64,000 nt of DNA from assembly GCA_037833965.1 (NCBI GenBank), contig AP031357.1, positions 20,001-84,000 on the forward strand, in the 5' to 3' direction. The position numbers and the translations under genes are program-made. The DNA is from Marchantia polymorpha subsp. ruderalis (taxonomy: Eukaryota; Streptophyta; Marchantiopsida; Marchantiales; Marchantiaceae). Each line of letters opens with the position of its first letter. The stretch's first letter is position 1. Below, piece by piece: positions 12,112-22,118 of this stretch. A model generated the notes under the pieces. The model was not told the origin of the DNA and did no database searches. It saw only the letters and a list, made by a program, of their open reading frames with translations.

Positions 12112-12300
12112 CTAACTATCCCTATGCAAAATTTGCAACTTTGCACAATGCTTGGAAAAACTTTCCAATGAAATCACTTTGGTCAATACATCAGCAGAGT
12201 TGAGCTTACCATCAATTTTGATAAGTTTAAGTGCACTATCAGACACTGCTTGTCTGATATAATAATATCGAATATCAATGTGCTTTACCCTTCCATCCAT
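12112..12300 (-). pseudogene. copia RNase H C-terminal relic
   Basis: The minus-strand frame reads KHIDIRYYYIRQAVSDSALK, then a SADVLTK block. This is the diagnostic end of Ty1/copia RNase H (family pattern KHIDIRYHFIR and ADxLTK). Just upstream (about 12430-12300), fragments such as AEYIAT, the usual preceding RNase H motif, can be read in a broken frame. It would degrade the RNA strand of the RNA/DNA hybrid in an active element. The frame here is an isolated remnant. Confidence 0.8.
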
Positions 12301-12628
12301 TACATTGTTTAATGCTAGATGAAGTGCGCTCTGTCACTGTAAATATTCACATCATTGTGTGACAGCCTCATCTCAGTGGCCAACTTGTTCAACCAAATTG
12401 CCTCCTTCGCTACTTCCGGTGTTGCAATGTATTCAGCTGTGAACGATTATGTGGACGATTGAAAAATGCATTTTTGAAGTCTAAATCTCCAACTTATGCA
12501 TCCATCAACAAAAGTGAAAACATAGCAGTTGCATCAGTTGAACATAAAGCTGCCGAAAGTTTAAAGTGTGTAGCCAATGGAATACTTACAGCTTTAACAT
12601 TTGACATGTTAAACCTAGCAAGTACTTT

Positions 12629-12895
12629 TTATCCATACCGCGTCTGTATCAACCAAAATTTGCTTGATGACTCGTTCCTATGAATCTCCATGCCTATAAT
12701 ACGCTTAGCAGTACCTAAATCTTTCATATTAAACTCATAACTGAGCTCAACTTTGAGTTTAATAATCTTAGATCTATCCTTAGCGGCAATAAGCATATCA
12801 TTTACATACAGCACGAGTGATATGAAGCTAAAACTTATGTTGATAACACGTTTTGATGTACACAAAAGGGTCATATGCACTTCGTATGCATGCAT
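12629..12895 (-). pseudogene. copia reverse transcriptase relic
   Basis: The frame reads LVLYVNDMLIAAKDRSKI, then EFNMKDLGTAKRIIGMEIHR, matching the copia RT region around the catalytic YVDD box and the FxMKDLGxxxxxLGxEI segment. The catalytic YVDD has become YVND, which removes one of the metal-binding aspartates. Sequence on both sides breaks frame, and most of the fingers and palm is missing. Confidence 0.8.
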
Positions 12896-13278
12896 TCATT
12901 AAAACATTTGTTTTATTATCGGGTACTTTGCTTAACTCCATACAAGAATTTAAGCAATCAACAAATCAAACATTCTTATACTCTCTTCAAAAAACCCTCT
13001 GGTTGTCTCATATAAATCACTTCGTCCAACGCTTCATGTACAAAAGTTGTAACAACATCCATCTGGTCAAGGAATATAAAAAATAATGTGACAAGTGCAC
13101 ACAACAAGCATATAGTTGAAACTTATCAATTGGTGAAAAAACCTCAGCGTAGTTGATGTACTTCCGCTGTTCAAAGCCCTTGGCCATCAATCTATCATAG
13201 CTGAAACATCTCCCACTGCTTAACTTGTTTCATTACATTGGGCTTCAAGTAGAGAGTCACAATACTCAAAGCTTGATC

Positions 13279-13491
13279 TTAAATCTCATTCCAATGCTCA
13301 TCATCAACATTCAAGGGTTTCAGTTTGAGTTTCTTCCTCAAACCCATTGCCTTGATCACATTCTTGACCTGCCACTCCCATAGAAAATAGTCGGTACGGC
13401 CATCAAAACGTAAAACTTCAAACCTCTGTCCACCAACCTTAGATAGCGTCATAGGTTTGATCGGCCGATTCTCAATTTGATGACGTTCCAA
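13279..13491 (-). pseudogene. copia gag N-terminus relic
   Basis: The minus-strand frame includes RFEVLRFDGRTDYFLWEWQV, then KNVIKAMGLRKKLK. This is the N-terminal gag signature of plant copia elements (F-x-L-x-F-D-G-x-N-Y-x-x-W). It lies 5' of the RT relic in element orientation, as expected. The rest of gag, including the zinc knuckle, is not recognisable. Confidence 0.7.
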
Positions 13492-14569
13492 AATGACTTC
13501 AACAGGATCCTCGGAAAGAAAGCTTGAATTCTCACTATTGTTGTCTCAATGCATGAGTCCAACACCTTTCACAACAATTGGATTAAATTCCACTCCTCGC
13601 TCCAAGCTATTCATGACTAGAAAGCGCTCAAAGTGTTTACACTTAGCCTCAAAAATCATCAAAAAAATGAAAGTTTTTAGAATTGAAATCGGTAGATCAC
13701 AAGCTAATCCACTGGAATGTGAAAGAGGTTTGTCAAAATCAAATATGAGTAAAAAGTTATTAATCCCAAAGTTCATGAGGTAAAAACTTGAATTTGGACC
13801 TCCCAAGGGTATCTTTACTGCCAAAATTTTGCAAAAAATTTATTTCCAAAACTGTCTTTTTCATCACATGCTCAACTTGCTTGAAAACCACACTGCAAAA
13901 TTTGAGCTCAAACGGATATCATTTCCCTACTCCAATCCACCAAAATTGCCAAAAAAATCTACTCTCTGTTTGATTCTTTTGTGATTGGATTCCTCACAAG
14001 GGGCGTTTTCTCTGTGCAGCTTAGGTGGACCCTTTCTATAGTCTCTTTCGACCCAAGCATTTCAAAGCCCCTTCCGATCCCAAATTTTGAACCCTAAATC
14101 CGCCCGAAACTACTCAAACTCTAAATCCGAGATTCGTCACTCCTATGCGACCTTGTGAAATCATCACGGTCAAAATTGACCTCAATCTTCAAACACTCAT
14201 AATTTCGTGAACTCTTAATAGAATTTAACAAAATTTAGGTCAAAATGATCGTATCAAAGAGTAGATCAAACCTATATGTAAATATTTGGAAAATTCAATA
14301 AAGAAAAAATCAGATTTTGAGAAATCAAAGTGGTTGCTCTCATAGTTGAATGTAAGAGAACTCTCCGCTTCAATTTCCAAAAATCTCTCTAATCACTCAA
14401 TGAAACTATACACTTTTTTCATCAAATTGTAATTTGTGTTTTTGGCTACTCTTCTACAGAGAATAAGCTAACAATTACTTCAAATTGTGAATTAAAATTT
14501 TTGACAGCACTTCCGCATCTCACTAGTTTCCAAAACTGTGAAAATCAGAAATCTGCGTGCCTTGAACAA

Positions 14570-14581
14570 GCTCTGATACCA
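14570..14581 (-). other. copia primer-binding site (initiator Met tRNA)
   Basis: The minus strand reads TGGTATCAGAGC two bases inside the 5' LTR end. This is the classical plant copia primer site complementary to the 3' end of initiator methionine tRNA. It fixes the element's orientation and the inner LTR boundary. Confidence 0.9.
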
Positions 14582-14583
14582 AT

Positions 14584-14886
14584 TGGAAGGCCCAAACATC
14601 CAGATCAATCAGCACGCATGACAGTCACAACCAAAATAATGTGGTTCATCTTTAACAGACTACGCCCTTCACTAAAGCATATATGTATACACAACCTTCA
14701 TAGCCAAGCTCTAATACGACCTGTTCACTTTCTCAATGCCATCTTGAACTATACATAGTGAGTGTCTCCTACTCTCTTCTATACAAGAAGGAATAAGGTG
14801 CACATATTAGTTAACCTAACCACAAATTACTTCCTAACCGTGGTTGTCACTAACTGTAATTAATCCAAGATAGAGTTAAACTAAAA
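14584..14886 (-). repeat. copia 5' LTR
   Basis: Partner of the LTR at 11624-11946. The inner end (plus-strand TG at 14584-14585) abuts the primer site. The outer end near GAGTTAAACTAAAA has drifted from the TGTTAGG seen in the other LTR, so the outer boundary is approximate and no target duplication is clear. Confidence 0.75.
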
Positions 14887-17800
14887 ATATTATTATTGTG
14901 ATCATAACCAATTTCATACTTGAGGTTATTTTAAATAAAACTAGCATCCATTGTTGATATAAAATGATATAAAAATTACATTTGTGCATTTATATTTACA
15001 ATGCTCATCTCTACCATTGAAGTTATAGTATACTAAAGGAGCTGAATGAGTAAGATATGTAATGTCTTCAAGTCTGTTACAGGTCACAACCAAACAAAGA
15101 CATAAAAAAAGTGACAACAACAAGGAAATTATAGAGCTAACATGCAACGATAGAAACAAAACGGAATCACTTTGGAAGTCCTTGAAGTTGGAAATAGACA
15201 ATCATTTTCTAAGTAAGAGTTAACACCATATATGATGTGTTATATTGACGTAAGATGTAAAGAATCAAAGTCAAAAAGACTAGTTTATAAGGTAAGTGAG
15301 ACATGGATTGTCATTTTTGCATATTTTGAGATTAATTGTGATTATCAATTAAGAAGATTGAAAATAGCAAGTATTGTTCTTGTGGTAAAAAACAAGAACC
15401 CTCATATTTTAAACAAAACTTCATGGAACTTCATATGTTACTTGATCAAAGTTTTACGATCATAATATAAATCCAAGTAAATTAATAGTTGCCAAAATTT
15501 CATTTTAAAATCAAATTTTGTTTCTATAAATTTGATTTGATTTGATTTGTAGATTGATTTCACTTTTTTGATATTAAATTGTAATTTTTGTTTACATTTA
15601 GTTTTTAATTTTAAAATTTTATTACATCAAATCATTTTTTTAAATTATGATTCAATTATTCCGTTTATCAAAAAATCTAATGGATTTGAGTTTGAAATTT
15701 TGAATTTTATCAAAATTTTAGGATAGATGAATTATAAACTATTCTTTTAATTCTTAAATTAAGAATTAAAATAATATTTTAGAATTAATAGATAATAATT
15801 GCTGAATTAAAATTTTTGAAATCGTGTTTTGTTATCATACTTTTGTGTTTTATTATCATCATTTGAGTATGAAAGGTTGAACTTTCACAATCAAACTACA
15901 ATTTAGTGGAAATTACAAATACAAAAATACGTATTTAAAACAATACAGTTGGGACCAAAGTCGGTTTTGAATTTGCCATAGTCATACACAGAATTATTTT
16001 AAGCCTTTTTTGTTACTATATATATTAAATTGAAAGATATGCTTAGGAAAATGGCACATAGAGATTAACGAGTTCAATGCGCACACAATTCTAACTTTCA
16101 TTGCTATTATTCTGCAAAAAAAGTCATTATATTTAATATTACAAATTATATTACAAATTATAATTATATTCATCAAAATAAATTATTGATATCAAATTAA
16201 AACTATAAAAATAGATAAATCAACGCATATGATATGAACAAACACAATGCAAAACATTTTTTTTATAGTTGTGTTAATTTTGATATCTTTATCTTTATGA
16301 TTTTGATGTTAATGTGCTTCTGACTTTTTATTTTTTTGTTTTTGGTTGAAGAAGTCTAACTAAATTTTTGCAGTGCTTACAATGGTATTATCACGCATTA
16401 AAAAATTTCATTATTCTAGATTCAAACCGGATCAAAAAGAAACAATAGAAATATGATGAAAATTGTCAATAGATTTTTGTCTAAAAAGTAATATTAGAAC
16501 ATTAAAAAAAGACCTATATGTACTCATCAATCTAGCATGGGAGCGTTTTTGTGATTTGACAAAAAAACTACAAAAGTGAAATGTTTGGGATTAAGATTTA
16601 CATTTCGAATATCAACTTTACAACTTATATACTAAAATTTAGTTATTTATTCTTGCCTGATGCGTGATTGATTTTATAAGAATTAAAAAAAAAACGTATA
16701 TCATACACACATCACAAGATACAAACTCAAGTATTTAAAAGGATAAAAATAACTATCATGAAGTATAAATGAATTGTCTAGGGATATGAAATAAACAAAT
16801 ATCATATATGCTTTAGAATAACCAAGCTCAATCTTGAGTCTTAGCAAGATGTTGAGGCTTAAATCTTTCATCTTCAACAACGACAATTATAATAATCATC
16901 ATCATCATGATATGAATATTATTATATTATACTTGCATTTATTGATTTTGAAACAAATGAATATCTATGATGATTGTATTGTGTTATTTGAGTCTTTCGA
17001 ACAACAATTTCATTGCAAAGAGTTGTCGTATAGGTTTTAGGTTTCCTTAAAGGTAATGAATTTCACAATAAAAAATTCACTAAAAACACACCTATAGCTT
17101 AAGTACTAATCACACAAGATCACTAAACACATCATTAGAAACACAATAATATCATTTGATCTTGATGTTCTGTAAAATATTGTATATATATGCTCATTTT
17201 GCCAAAAACATTTAATTATAGATAATCAAAAAATAATTAGTTTGCGAGAAATATAAAAAAAGATTAAAATTTGATGTTTTACTTTAACTTGCAATTGAAA
17301 ATTTTAAGATTATTTTGAATATTTTTAAGAATGATTAATGCGCATGATCATTTACTAATAAAATCATTATAAGACACACAATAAAATTTGAAATGATAAA
17401 TTAAAAGCTTCAAATTAATCAATTCTACTCAAAATACACTTTAGAATATTAATTAAATATTAAACTTAATAGTATATAAATGCATATACTCTGTACAAAC
17501 TATTGAAAATTTTAAGTTATCAAAATCAATAAATGGAAGATGAATTATGAGATTTGATGATTTTGTACATATAATATTGATTTTTTGATAACCTAGAGAC
17601 AAAAAAATTAAAATTTATTCATCAATTTTAAAATAACAATCATCAAAGCTACATATACTTGAATTATAGAAGTGTTTTCATGTCTACGTAAAATGTAAGT
17701 TTAAGATTTTTTTTATAGGTTTTAAGAATTTTTTCTTCGTTTTTCATCTCAATTAAGTTAAAAAACAAACATGAAATTTATCTGGGTCATGTTTCACAAG

Positions 17801-18214
17801 CATAGATTATAAATACTTGAAGAATAATTTTTTATTTTAATATTTTACAATAAAATCTGTAGTAACAAACAAAATACTTGGCATTTTTGACAGTCGCAAA
17901 TAAAGTATTTTCATATGCACTTAGCCTAATAGCAAATGACATTACTTGCATATGTGCATTCATCTATGAAAATATTGTTTTACATGGATTTTTTCAGGTA
18001 AGCTCAGATTTCATTTCTATATCATCGCACTTTAAAAAAATGAACAACTAAATATTTCATATGTGAAAGTAGATTTTTCTTAATTGATGAATTTTTTAAT
18101 ATTTATCAAATAAATTACATAAAACCTATTAATTATTAAAATTTGTTTTAAAATCTAGATACTCTTTCATATTATTTCCAAGATTTTTTTTTAATCAAAT
18201 TATTTATAATTGCT
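14887..18214. other. AT-rich gene-free DNA
   Basis: Long AT-rich tract with many short homopolymers and no open frame above about 86 codons. No domain, RNA gene, LTR or inverted terminus was recognised. It ends sharply at about 18215, where GC-rich retroelement sequence begins. Confidence 0.6.
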
Positions 18215-18364
18215 ACATCCTAGCCATCCTAACTCGGCACCTCTCAACACTCTGGAGACTTTAAGATATTTGTGGGGACTGAGTTCGACCTCTTGACAGT
18301 CACTCGGATCTATGACGCCTTCCGTGTGACTAATGTCGCTACGTCCCAGCCCCACTTCTAATTG

Positions 18365-19267
18365 CTATTCGCTCTCCTTGGGACCTGTTTCCTCCGATCC
18401 CTCTACTTCTTCTTCCTCTATCTCATAAAACTCCATATAGTATACGTCGGTGCCACTATCGAAGGTGGAAGATCCTTCCTCCGGAGTGTACCCCGGACTA
18501 GTAGATGTTGTCTCCCCTTCATGCGGGATTATCTCCCATGGAACGGTGATTTTAGGACCCTCCTTATTGTTGGGGTACCTAAATTGCAAGGTCCGTTTGT
18601 GCCAATCTGACTTGACCTTCGCGCTATAGAACCACGGGCGACCAATTAGCACATCGTACCCCATTTTGATCAGAGGTTTAATGATAGTGTAGTTCAGAGA
18701 GAACACAACCCCAAATGGTAGTCCGGATGTCTTTGAGTACACCGAGGGGTTTCCTTCGTGTCTGCTCAGCCAAACGGATCATTCTAGTTGTGGGCTGAAA
18801 TCCTTTATACCCCAGGGCATTGGCCATTTCCTCGATCATTATGTTAATGCCCGATCCCGAATCCAAATGCACCTTACGAACTGTGCACCCCCCGATTTCT
18901 ATATCAATTTCGGGTGGACCCAAATCCTCGTACCAAATTTGATACACCTGTGGACAATTGTGCCTTCGGGACCGCTTCGTCCGTTTCAACGCGGCATTCA
19001 GCATCTTTGGTAGTCGTTATTATCCGCAACCAGCTGTCGGAACGTCACGTTGGCCTGTCGATCAAAAAAATATGCTGCAATGTCATAATAAGGGTCCTTG
19101 GGCGGCTTGACTATTCGACTGGCCCGTTCGACCCGAGCCGGTGCTTCGGAGGTCACTGATTCCTTCTCCTTCGTCTCGCGAGGTGGGGTCTTTTCTAGTT
19201 CTTCTCTAAGCAACTCTCCCACCTCATCCTTAATGTCTGGGGCGTACGCTTGCCGCAACATCTTCAA
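18365..19267 (-). pseudogene. Ty3/gypsy aspartic protease region, frameshifted
   Basis: Three overlapping minus-strand frames together carry a pepsin-like retroelement protease. An acidic linker (19267-18998) is followed by EIDIEIGGCTVRKVHLDSGS, with the catalytic DSGS triad (D-S/T-G in the family). Next comes a helix reading NIMIEEMANALGYKG, and finally GYDVLIGRPWFYSAKVKSDW, the conserved YDxLxGRPW end. At least two frame changes separate these parts. In an active element this enzyme would cleave Gag-Pol. The reading ends in acidic sequence near 18365, and the retroelement DNA stops at about 18215 with no RT. Confidence 0.8.
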
Positions 19268-19381
19268 TGCAGGCCCATCGGATTGGGAGTCGTCTTGCGA
19301 CGAAGTCCGAAGTTCTTCGGCCGACTTATCCTTCTTCTCCGAAGACGCGGAAGTCTTCGGTGGAGCCCCTTTCTTCGGCTC

Positions 19382-20016
19382 TCATGACTCCGTCTCCTTT
19401 GAGTCCTTCTTCTTGGCATCCTTCTTGTCACGCTTCGCCTTCTCCGCAGTGCACTCCTTCTTCCGAGTGGCGCTTCGGGTTTCCACCCGCCCAACCATAG
19501 TCTTTTCGTCCGGCCATCGATTTTCATCGTCTTGTTCCTCCAAACTTAGTTCTACTTGGTTGACTTGCGCGTCCTCCTTCGGCGGTGGTGTGACGAATCG
19601 CACTTGTTGTCTTGCCACTCGAGGTTGATTACATTCTACTGTAGTATGCCCTTGCTGCCGGCAATTATTACATAGAGGGATATAACCTCTTGGCTTTCGA
19701 GGATGCGGACAATTAGGAGCAAAAGGCCCGACATCGCCACGGTGGAAACAAGCGTTCGGAGGAGGTGGGCCTGCTGCACCAGGCGGTGCCAATCTTTGTT
19801 GTGGCACTGTAGTAGCCACCTCCTTGGGCACAAAACGTGTTATATGGGCGGGCTGGATGAGTGTTGTCGGAGGCTCTTCCTGTACGGCATAAGCAGCTTC
19901 TTCCGGGGCTTCTGTGTAATATTCCCCGCTTCCCATGCGGGTACCCACTCCACTACATTGACTAGGTATGTCCGGCATTCGACGTTCGCGTGGCCTACTC
20001 TACCACAGTTTGTACA
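19382..20016 (-). pseudogene. Ty3/gypsy gag nucleocapsid region with zinc knuckles
   Basis: Directly after a TAG stop ending the main gag frame (20017), the same frame reads CTNCGRVGHANVEC, a perfect CX2CX4HX4C knuckle. A frameshift follows. The next frame (19978-19382) contains a degraded knuckle, CFHRGDVGPFAPNC (second Cys and His lost), and another intact one, CNNCRQQGHTTVEC. It ends in a very Lys/Glu-rich tail. These knuckles bind genomic RNA in an active element. Confidence 0.8.
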
Positions 20017-21278
20017 CTAGAGGTTGGGCCTTGCCCCAGTGGGGGACTTCCTCTTGTCTCGGCTCCCTACAACATGAACCTTCAAGTCAGCGAAGTCCTT
20101 TACTAAGGCATCCACCTTAGATACTATAGAGGTGGTGCCTTTCTCGGGGGCGGCCATCCGCCGGTTCTTTTGCTTACTTCCTTTCTTCGGCTTCTTCTCG
20201 TTCTCAAAAGAGGATGAGTCTTCTGATTCGCACGAATCTGAGGATGCAAAAGACTCACTGGACGAAGGTGAAGCAGCCCGTCTCTTCCGCCGACTGCTTT
20301 TAGATTTTTGCTCGTCTCGTACCCGGCCTTTTGGACGCTTGTTCAGGGTAGATGTCTCAAAGGTCTCGGCGGAGGTAATCACCTCGTCAATAGTATCACA
20401 CCTACAGCGTCGGCAGTAGGTCTCCATTTCCATTGGCAGACTCGTTACATACCAATCGATGGCTTGTTGTGTGGAATAAGGCACCCCTTCTCCGGTTTTC
20501 GGGATGCGATCCAAGAGATCTTGAAATCTCTCGGTATAGTCTCTCAGGTTCTCCTTGCGCTCCCTGTGCAGGTTTCGCAACTTCGTTAACACTCGACTAT
20601 CATATTCCAGTTCCTGGAACCTCTTTAAGAACTTCTCTCGGAGTTTAGTCCACGTGTCAATTCCCGTGGGAATCGTGCTCTCGTGGTTGTACCAACTTCG
20701 GGCTTTCTTCCGGAGCACGCTGGGGAAAATGCGCAGTCTATCCGCTTCATTGTCTTCCTTATTGGTGATGGGGACCGACTCGAATAATTCGATGTAGGCG
20801 TCTGCATCGTCATCTCCTCTACCCTTATACTTGGGGTAGGAGTGTTTAGTAAAGGGATGACGATTTCCTTGCTGATCTCCCATCGGTCGATCTGGTGGAT
20901 CCCTCCTCCGCCTCCTTGTAGATTTGGTGGAAAGGGTGGTCCTCCTCTCGGCGAGCATGGTGGAGATGGGAATTCTCCACCACTGCTTTCACCTCTTGAA
21001 GTGCCGCCGGAAGATCTTACAGAATTCGAATCCCTGAATAAGGTCGCGGGCCGAACAGGTGATGTCGACGTGTAAGCAAAAAGATCTTCGTAGTTCTGCA
21101 CCACCGTCTGCACTCGAGCCGTGTCTTTGGTCGGTAAATCCAACAGCGTATGGAAGACTCTGGCGTCACCCGGTATGCCGAAGAGTGGTGAAGAGTACAA
21201 CCGAGGTGAAGTTGGATCTTCTACAGCCGTCAACTCATCAAGGGGAAAGAGGCGTGCATCGATCGGAATTGATGCCAA
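20017..21278 (-). pseudogene. Ty3/gypsy gag, capsid region
   Basis: A minus-strand frame from 21278 (MASIPIDARLFPLDE) runs through a Gly/Pro-rich linker and then shifts into the frame of 20958-20017. That frame carries a retrotransposon capsid: DADAYIELFESVPITNKEDN, KARSWYNHES, TWTKLREKFLKRFQE, LRDYTERFQDLLDR and QAIDWYVTSLP. Ser/Lys-rich and acidic stretches follow. The capsid pattern (W-Y, then F-x-x-x-F, then Y) is the plant Ty3 gag signature. The frame ends at a TAG immediately before a zinc knuckle, so Gag is split by at least one frameshift and one stop. Confidence 0.85.
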
Positions 21279-21545
21279 CTTCTCCCGGACGTAGGCTTCG
21301 TGCGTAGATGGGAAATTTGCAGGTCACCTCGTTTGCGGGGGTGCAATCACAGGCAGAAGGGGAATTGGTCTCTTCCCTTTCCCCTTTCCTTTCCTTTGAT
21401 CCCGTTCCTGTGGATCTTCGGGATCTTCCTTCTTTTCTTCTCGATAGAGATATCGCGCAGATCGATCGCTTACCTTCTTGGGATCATCTCTCGTTCACAT
21501 TCATAGTGCATTGCTACACACGCAACTTCTGTGTTTGACGCTCTG

Positions 21546-21563
21546 TCCCCGGCAGCGGCGCCA
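21546..21563 (-). other. Ty3/gypsy primer-binding site (Asp tRNA type)
   Basis: The minus strand reads TGGCGCCGCTGCCGGGGA. It matches the common plant Ty3/gypsy primer site TGGCGCCGTTGCCGGGGA, complementary to the 3' end of tRNA-Asp, at all but one position. It places the 5' LTR immediately to its right (higher coordinates) and gag to its left. Confidence 0.85.
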
Positions 21564-22113
21564 AAAGAAAATTTTATTTTAATTTTTCATTTTGGCGATA
21601 ATTTATCTTTGTAATGACAGATAAATACCAAAATGGAGCATAATGGTTTAGATCCGATCCCACGAGGACAGAAACAAACACAAAAGTCACGTTTGTCACA
21701 AGATAACATTCTAGTACGAAGTTTTACTTCTTAGGCCAATGCTACTCCCAGAAGACACTACTCAGCTAGAGCCGAAGACTCACAGGGTAGTGCAAAACCG
21801 TATTCACAACCTGAACCTTTTCCAATCAAGGCCTGTGAAAATCGCAAGCGATCCCACACTTATATTTCAGGGGGAAAACTTCCCAGCACTGCATACATCT
21901 CAACTCACTGACCCGAATACTCAGACCTGAACTTGCTTAAATCACGCAGTAACCCCAGGCTATCCAAAACATCCAAGCTGAATACTCACAACTCCTGATG
22001 CGGTAACTTTGACAACCAGGAGCGCCCTGTGCTCAATGTCTGGATCACACACCAGCACATAGACACACAGCGAAGACAGAATGACAGTTGAGACAAGCCA
22101 ATAGACAGAAAAG
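21564..22113 (-). repeat. Putative Ty3/gypsy LTR
   Basis: The inner edge is set by the adjoining primer site at 21546-21563. The outer edge is placed at a G-run polypurine-tract candidate (minus-strand TAGGGGGG at 22114-22121), giving about 550 bp. The expected TG and CA ends are not clear. No second copy is present in the window, so the limits are inferred. It contains the conserved-looking CTCGTGGGATCGGATC segment (minus strand). Confidence 0.55.
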
Positions 22114-22118
22114 CCCCC

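Larger units (their letters stand above)
11624..14886 (-). mobile_element. Ty1/copia LTR retrotransposon, internally deleted and decayed
   Basis: A minus-strand copia element about 3.3 kb long. Related LTRs lie at 14584-14886 (5') and 11624-11946 (3'). The initiator-Met tRNA primer site TGGTATCAGAGC follows the 5' LTR, and a purine-rich AATGGGAAG precedes the 3' LTR. Between them, gag N-terminus, reverse transcriptase and RNase H relics occur in the expected order, but no protease or integrase is recognisable and the RT palm is largely missing. An intact copia element is usually around 5 kb, so a large internal deletion is inferred. The two LTRs differ by many substitutions and indels, so the insertion is old. 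Confidence 0.85.

Noticed and set aside
19098-19628. 176-codon plus-strand open frame opposite the retroelement protease and linker
   Set aside because: Its Ser-rich sequence is the complement of the Lys/Glu-rich gag tail on the minus strand. The minus strand has zinc knuckles and the DSGS motif.
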